This document shows, piece by piece, positions 60,401 to 64,000 of a DNA stretch of 64,000 nucleotides. Every line of letters begins with the position of its first letter. The first letter of the stretch is position 1. Origin of the DNA: SZUA-430 sp964638635 (lineage in GTDB: Bacteria; Pseudomonadota; Alphaproteobacteria; Micropepsales; Micropepsaceae). Under the pieces are notes generated by a model, which had not been told where the DNA came from, made no database searches, and saw only the letters and a list, made by a program, of their open reading frames with translations. A program made the translations under genes and the position numbers. Location of the stretch: the NCBI GenBank assembly GCA_964638635.1, contig CAZXAQ010000002.1, forward strand, positions 1 through 64,000. The letters are read 5' to 3'.

Positions 60401-61248
60401 TGTCGCGCATTGCTTATGTCAACGGACGGTATGTGCCGTTTGCGCATGCCTCCGTCGCCGTGGAAGACCGCGGGTTTCAGTTTGCGGACGGCGTCTATGA
60501 GGTTTGCGCGGTGCGCGACGGCGCGCTGATCGACGAGGGGCCGCATTTGGCGCGGCTGGAACGGTCGCTCGGCGAGCTGAAGATGCGGGCGCCGGTGGGC
60601 ATGCATCAGCTCGGGCATATTATGCGCGAGACGGTCAGGCTCAATCGGGTTCGGGACGGCCTGGTCTATGTGCAGATATCGCGGGGCGTCGCGCGGCGCG
60701 ATCATGCGTTTCCGGCGGGCGCGGTGAAGCCGACGCTGGTGGTGACGGCGCGCAGTCTCGACGTCGCGCGCTATGCGGCATTGGCCGAGAAGGGGATCGC
60801 CGTCGTTACGCAGCCGGATGCGCGCTGGGGGCGGTGCGATATCAAGTCGACGGGGCTTCTGGCGAACGTGCTCGCGAAGCAGGCGGCGCGTGCGGCTGGC
60901 GCGTTCGAGGCTTGGCTTGTGGACCGCGATGGGTTCGTGACCGAAGGCGCCTCGACGACGGCGTGGATCGTCGATGCGAAGGGTGTGCTGCGTACGCGGG
61001 CGCTTAGCAATGCCATCTTGCCCGGCGTTACCCGCGGCGAGATTCTTCCGTTTCTCCGACAGCTGGGTGTGGAATTGCAGGAGCGCGCGTTCAGCGTCGA
61101 TGACTTGAAAGATGCACGCGAGGCGTTCATCTCCGCAGCCACGTTTGGTGTGTTGCCTGTCACACGAATCGACGGGAAAGCGGTGGGTGAGGGAAAACCT
61201 GGGCTTATCACTGCCAAAATCGGCAAAGCGTACTGGTCGTCTCGTTAG
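60400..61248 (+). CDS. dat: D-amino-acid transaminase
   Basis: A 282-residue class IV PLP transaminase. The catalytic Lys lies in RWGRCDIKSTGLLANVLAK, the later Glu in GFVTEGASTTAWIV and the phosphate-binding loop in LPGVTRGEIL; the N-terminus VNGRYVPFAHASVAVEDRG fits the family. It makes D-amino acids such as D-Glu for peptidoglycan or breaks them down. The gene overlaps ntrX by one base (TGATG), and ntrX-dat-hfq is a usual order in alphaproteobacteria. Confidence 0.93.
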   Translation: MSRIAYVNGRYVPFAHASVAVEDRGFQFADGVYEVCAVRDGALIDEGPHLARLERSLGELKMRAPVGMHQLGHIMRETVRLNRVRDGLVYVQISRGVARRDHAFPAGAVKPTLVVTARSLDVARYAALAEKGIAVVTQPDARWGRCDIKSTGLLANVLAKQAARAAGAFEAWLVDRDGFVTEGASTTAWIVDAKGVLRTRALSNAILPGVTRGEILPFLRQLGVELQERAFSVDDLKDAREAFISAATFGVLPVTRIDGKAVGEGKPGLITAKIGKAYWSSR

Positions 61249-61436
61249 TTAACGCTGCGCCCTAGCAGGGTTCACACTTGCCCCTTGGCGACGCCTCGTC
61301 CATTTTCTCCAGCGACGGGTGGCGAACCAATTGAGTCGCGTGTTCGTACGCCTGTCATAGAAGTCGGATAACCGAGCGGCTCAAGAAACAAGCCCGGCGT
61401 GTATCGGGTGGAGCAAGTGAAAAATGGGGCCAACCC

Positions 61437-61694
61437 ATGAGTGATCGACAAGCAAATCTTCAAGACACGTTCCTGAATGCCTGTCGCAAGAACAAGGCAC
61501 CTCTGACCATTTTTCTGGTCAACGGGGTCAAGCTCCAGGGGATCATCACCTGGTTCGATAACTTCTGCGTTCTTCTGCGCCGGGACGGGCACTCGCAGCT
61601 CGTCTACAAGCACGCTATATCAACGGTGATGCCGTCGGTTCCGGTTCCGCTGTTTGAACAAGAAACGCCGGAAGCAGCCGAAGCGGCGCACTGA
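61437..61694 (+). CDS. hfq: RNA chaperone Hfq
   Basis: An 85-residue Sm-like protein. The Sm1 motif is KAPLTIFLVNGVKLQGIITWFDNF split near residues 22-45, and Sm2 is LVYKHAISTV; the conserved Gln in NLQDTFLN and the RNA-contacting lysines are present. It forms hexamers that pair small RNAs with mRNAs. It is separated by 188 bases from dat, so its own promoter is likely; possible elements TTGAGT and TCATAG (61331-61360, 18-base spacer) are weak. Confidence 0.97.
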   Translation: MSDRQANLQDTFLNACRKNKAPLTIFLVNGVKLQGIITWFDNFCVLLRRDGHSQLVYKHAISTVMPSVPVPLFEQETPEAAEAAH

Positions 61695-61715
61695 GATTTT
61701 TGAAGCGGCCTTGAT

Positions 61716-63044
61716 TTGATCGAACCGTCCCGCGGGCGTTCGTTCGGCGACTGGACCCCAGGTTCGCGCCGCGCGATCGTCGTGCACCCTTTTCTGAAGC
61801 GCTCGGATGAGCCGCGCTCACTTGAGGCACGCCTCGAGGAGGCGACGGGTCTTGCGCGCGCGATCGACCTCGAGGTCGTTGCGGCCCTGCCCGCGCCGCT
61901 CGCCGAGCCGCGCCCCGCGACGTTGATCGGGAAGGGGAAGGTCGACGAGATCAAAGGGCTTTGCGAGGCGGAGAAGCCGGAGCTGGTGATCTGCGACGGG
62001 CAGCTGACGCCGGTGCAGCAGCGCAATCTGGAGAAGGCTTGGAACACGAAAGTGCTCGATCGCACCGGGCTTATTCTGGAGATCTTCGGCGAACGCGCGC
62101 GCACGGCGGAAGGCCGGTTGCAGGTGGAGCTTGCCCATCTCACGTATCAGAAGGGCCGGCTTGTGCGGTCGTGGACGCACTTGGAACGGCAACGCGGCGG
62201 CTTCGGCTTCTTGGGTGGCCCGGGTGAAACGCAGATCGAAGCCGACCGGCGCGCCATCGGCGATCGCATCGCGAAGCTGAAGCGTGAGTTGGAAGACATG
62301 AAGCGCACGCGACAGCTGCACCGCGAGGCGAGGAAGCGCGTGCCGTTTCCGGTCGTGGCACTCGTCGGCTACACGAATGCCGGCAAAAGCACGCTCTTCA
62401 ATCGGCTGACCAGCGCCGAGGTGTTGGCCAAGGATCAGCTGTTCGCGACGCTCGATCCGACAATGCGCGGGCTCGTGCTGCCGTCCAAGCGGCGGATCAT
62501 TCTCTCCGACACGGTGGGTTTCATCTCCGACCTGCCGACGCAGCTCGTGGCCGCGTTTCGCGCGACGCTGGAAGAGGTGCTGGAAGCGGATCTGCTTCTT
62601 CACGTGCGCGACATCAGCCATCCGGACGCGCAAGCGCAGAAGGATGACGTGCTGGATGTGCTCGGCGAGCTGGGCGTGGGCGATGCGGCGCAGAATGCGA
62701 TGATCGAAGTCTGGAACAAGATCGACTTGATCCCGCCTGCGGAGCGACCCACGGCCGCGAACGGCAAACGCGAGCCGCGCAGCGTGTCGCTCTCGGCGCT
62801 GACTGGCGAAGGGTTCGACAAGCTGCTCGCGATGATCGACGCGACGCTGGCGGCGAGCGCGATTGAAGCCGAATTGCGATTGGAGCCAGATGCCGGCGCG
62901 GACCTCGCGTGGGCGTACGAAAACGGGGACGTGCTTAAGCGCACGAACGATGCCAAGGGCCGCGTGAAACTGCGTGTGGCGATCGTGCCCGGCGCGCTGC
63001 CGAAGTTCGAACGCCGCTTCGGCTCAAGGCTTGTGCGGCACTGA
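61716..63044 (+). CDS. hflX: ribosome-associated GTPase HflX
   Basis: A 442-residue GTPase that rescues stalled or heat-damaged ribosomes. The N-terminal domain carries ATLIGKGKVDEIKGL and QRNLEKAWNTKVLDRTGLIL, followed by the glycine-rich GGFGFLGGPGETQIEADRR, the G1 motif LVGYTNAGKSTLFNRL and G3 in LSDTVGFISDLP. The TTG at 61716 begins MIEPSRGRSF; no ATG is available. It follows hfq after 21 bases, the classic hfq-hflX order, and overlaps mazG at the 3' end by 21 bases. Confidence 0.94.
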   Translation: MIEPSRGRSFGDWTPGSRRAIVVHPFLKRSDEPRSLEARLEEATGLARAIDLEVVAALPAPLAEPRPATLIGKGKVDEIKGLCEAEKPELVICDGQLTPVQQRNLEKAWNTKVLDRTGLILEIFGERARTAEGRLQVELAHLTYQKGRLVRSWTHLERQRGGFGFLGGPGETQIEADRRAIGDRIAKLKRELEDMKRTRQLHREARKRVPFPVVALVGYTNAGKSTLFNRLTSAEVLAKDQLFATLDPTMRGLVLPSKRRIILSDTVGFISDLPTQLVAAFRATLEEVLEADLLLHVRDISHPDAQAQKDDVLDVLGELGVGDAAQNAMIEVWNKIDLIPPAERPTAANGKREPRSVSLSALTGEGFDKLLAMIDATLAASAIEAELRLEPDAGADLAWAYENGDVLKRTNDAKGRVKLRVAIVPGALPKFERRFGSRLVRH

Positions 63045-63851
63045 TTGCCGCTCCACTGCTTTCGCCTCGTCCCACAGTCTGTCCAGAGCGTCGAGTGGAA
63101 CCTCGCCGAGTCTATCGCCCCGGTTCTTGATCGCTTCCTCGATGTGTTTGAAGCGCCGAACGACTTTCGCGTTGGTGCCCCGCAATGCGTCCTCCGCGTC
63201 GACGCCCAAGTGACGGGCCAGGTTCACGCAGACGAAGAGAATGTCGCCGAGCTCGTCGGCGAGTTTCGCCTTGGGAGCGCCGGCGTCCATTTCGGCGGTC
63301 AGTTCGCCGATCTCTTCCTTCAATTTGTCGAGGATGGGGCCTCGTTCGCGCCAATCGAAGCCGACATCGGCCATTCGTTTCTGGAGCTTTAAGGCTCGGG
63401 TCAGGGCAGGGGAGGGCAGTGGCACGTCGTCTAGGATGCTGGCGCCGTTGTCGGTGCGGGCGGCGCGTTCACGCTTTTTATGCTCCTCCCATGCGATGGT
63501 TTGGGCCTCGGCCGTTTTCACGTCCGCACTCCCGAACACGTGCGGGTGGCGGCGCAGCATCTTGTCCGAGATCGCCTCCACCACATCGGCGAACGTGAAC
63601 GCCTTGGCCTCCGTCGCCATCTGGGCGTGGAAGACCACCTGGAACAGCAAGTCGCCGAGTTCGTCCTTCAGTGCGCCCAGGTCGTTCCGTTCGATCGCGT
63701 CGGCAACCTCGTAGGCCTCCTCGATGGTGTAGGGAGCGATGGTCGCGAACGTCTGCTCTACGTCCCACGGGCACCCGCCCTCGCGCGACCGGAGCCTCGC
63801 CATGATGGCAAGCAGCGCGTCGATGCTTCTCAGGTTCGCAGGCGTGTCCAT
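63024..63851 (-). CDS. mazG: nucleoside triphosphate pyrophosphohydrolase MazG
   Basis: A 275-residue protein with two MazG repeats. The first has the metal-binding TIEEAYEVADAIERN and LKDELGDLLFQVVFHAQMA; the second KLKEEIGELTAEMDAG and LADELGDILFVCVNLARHLG. The family phrase RLRSREGGCPWDVEQTF opens the protein. It converts NTPs, including damaged ones, to NMPs. It converges with hflX, the stops overlapping by 21 bases. Confidence 0.94.
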   Translation of the reverse strand: MDTPANLRSIDALLAIMARLRSREGGCPWDVEQTFATIAPYTIEEAYEVADAIERNDLGALKDELGDLLFQVVFHAQMATEAKAFTFADVVEAISDKMLRRHPHVFGSADVKTAEAQTIAWEEHKKRERAARTDNGASILDDVPLPSPALTRALKLQKRMADVGFDWRERGPILDKLKEEIGELTAEMDAGAPKAKLADELGDILFVCVNLARHLGVDAEDALRGTNAKVVRRFKHIEEAIKNRGDRLGEVPLDALDRLWDEAKAVERQSVPHKP

Positions 63852-64000
63852 GGGCGGCTCGCGGGCTCTCAGGTGATATCAGCGGTCGTAGCGAAGCGTC
63901 GGCAGTGGGAACAGCGGGAAGCGGGGGATGCAGCTAATTTTCGGCAGATATCTGCGATTCCGCCCATGCCTTTATCGCATAATATGTATTATGGGAAATA
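63852..64000. promoter_or_regulatory. intergenic region with two palindromes at the window edge
   Basis: The last 149 bases hold no gene that can be supported. They become AT-rich toward the end and include a perfect palindrome GCAGATATCTGC (63944-63955) and the inverted repeat CATAATA-TG-TATTATG (63978-63993). These could be operators or promoter parts of a gene starting beyond the window or of mazG. Confidence 0.4.

Noticed and set aside
1..64000. CRISPR arrays, tRNA, rRNA, prophage or transposase genes
   Set aside because: No regular direct repeats with spacers, no cloverleaf-like sequences and no recombinase or transposase motifs were seen on either strand.

Overview
The window is GC-rich chromosomal DNA from an alphaproteobacterium. 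The clearest evidence is gene order: dusB-ntrB-ntrC-ntrY-ntrX-dat-hfq-hflX with convergent mazG, preceded by divergent ispDF-pgpA-cinA, and secG-pyrG-kdsA-eno-ftsB-pdhA-pdhB-pdhC-lpd-lipA-coq10. NtrY/NtrX, a fused IspDF, an E1-beta subunit with its own lipoyl domain, HpnM/HpnN hopanoid proteins and a GTTC-N7-GTTC type LexA box all agree with this. The genus cannot be fixed from the sequence. Coding density is high, many genes overlap by 1-4 bases, and TTG/GTG starts are common. I saw no rRNA, tRNA, CRISPR array, transposase or phage gene.

Layout. 1-4.5 kb: a + strand operon of two acyl-CoA dehydrogenases (the first cut by the window edge), a luciferase-like flavin monooxygenase and an alpha/beta hydrolase, probably a catabolic unit. 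4.5-14.2 kb: mostly minus-strand accessory genes: pyroglutamyl peptidase, an alkyl-sulfatase-like metallo-hydrolase, RsgA with a candidate 17-codon leader ORF, and two adjacent secreted hydrolases that each carry a PDZ domain. 14.2-19.1 kb: an AraC-type regulator, then a Gram-negative sortase system (a VIT/VWA surface protein with an LPQGD sorting signal plus its sortase, whose 5' coding region contains a palindromic repeat) and a thioesterase. 19.1-21.7 kb: a Phd/PemK-like toxin-antitoxin pair, a flavoprotein and an unknown gene. 21.7-33 kb: recQ behind a LexA-type promoter, hpnM/hpnN, a KDG-kinase-like gene, an acetate-symporter operon and a murein endopeptidase.

33-51 kb is a core block: secG, pyrG, kdsA (inverted, next to a foldback element with 61-bp arms), eno, a prolyl-hydroxylase-like gene, ftsB, the pyruvate dehydrogenase genes, lpd, lipA and coq10. 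These link glycolysis (enolase), pyruvate oxidation and lipoic acid synthesis. 51-64 kb holds isoprenoid and phospholipid genes (ispDF, pgpA), tRNA modification (dusB), the two nitrogen-sensing two-component systems NtrBC and NtrYX, D-amino-acid transaminase, Hfq, HflX and MazG.

The most noteworthy points are the palindromic repeat read in frame through the sortase gene, the foldback element beside the inverted kdsA, the leader peptide and hairpins upstream of rsgA, the LexA box between the -35 and -10 of a promoter upstream of recQ, and an NtrC whose GAFTGA loop reads GAFPGA.
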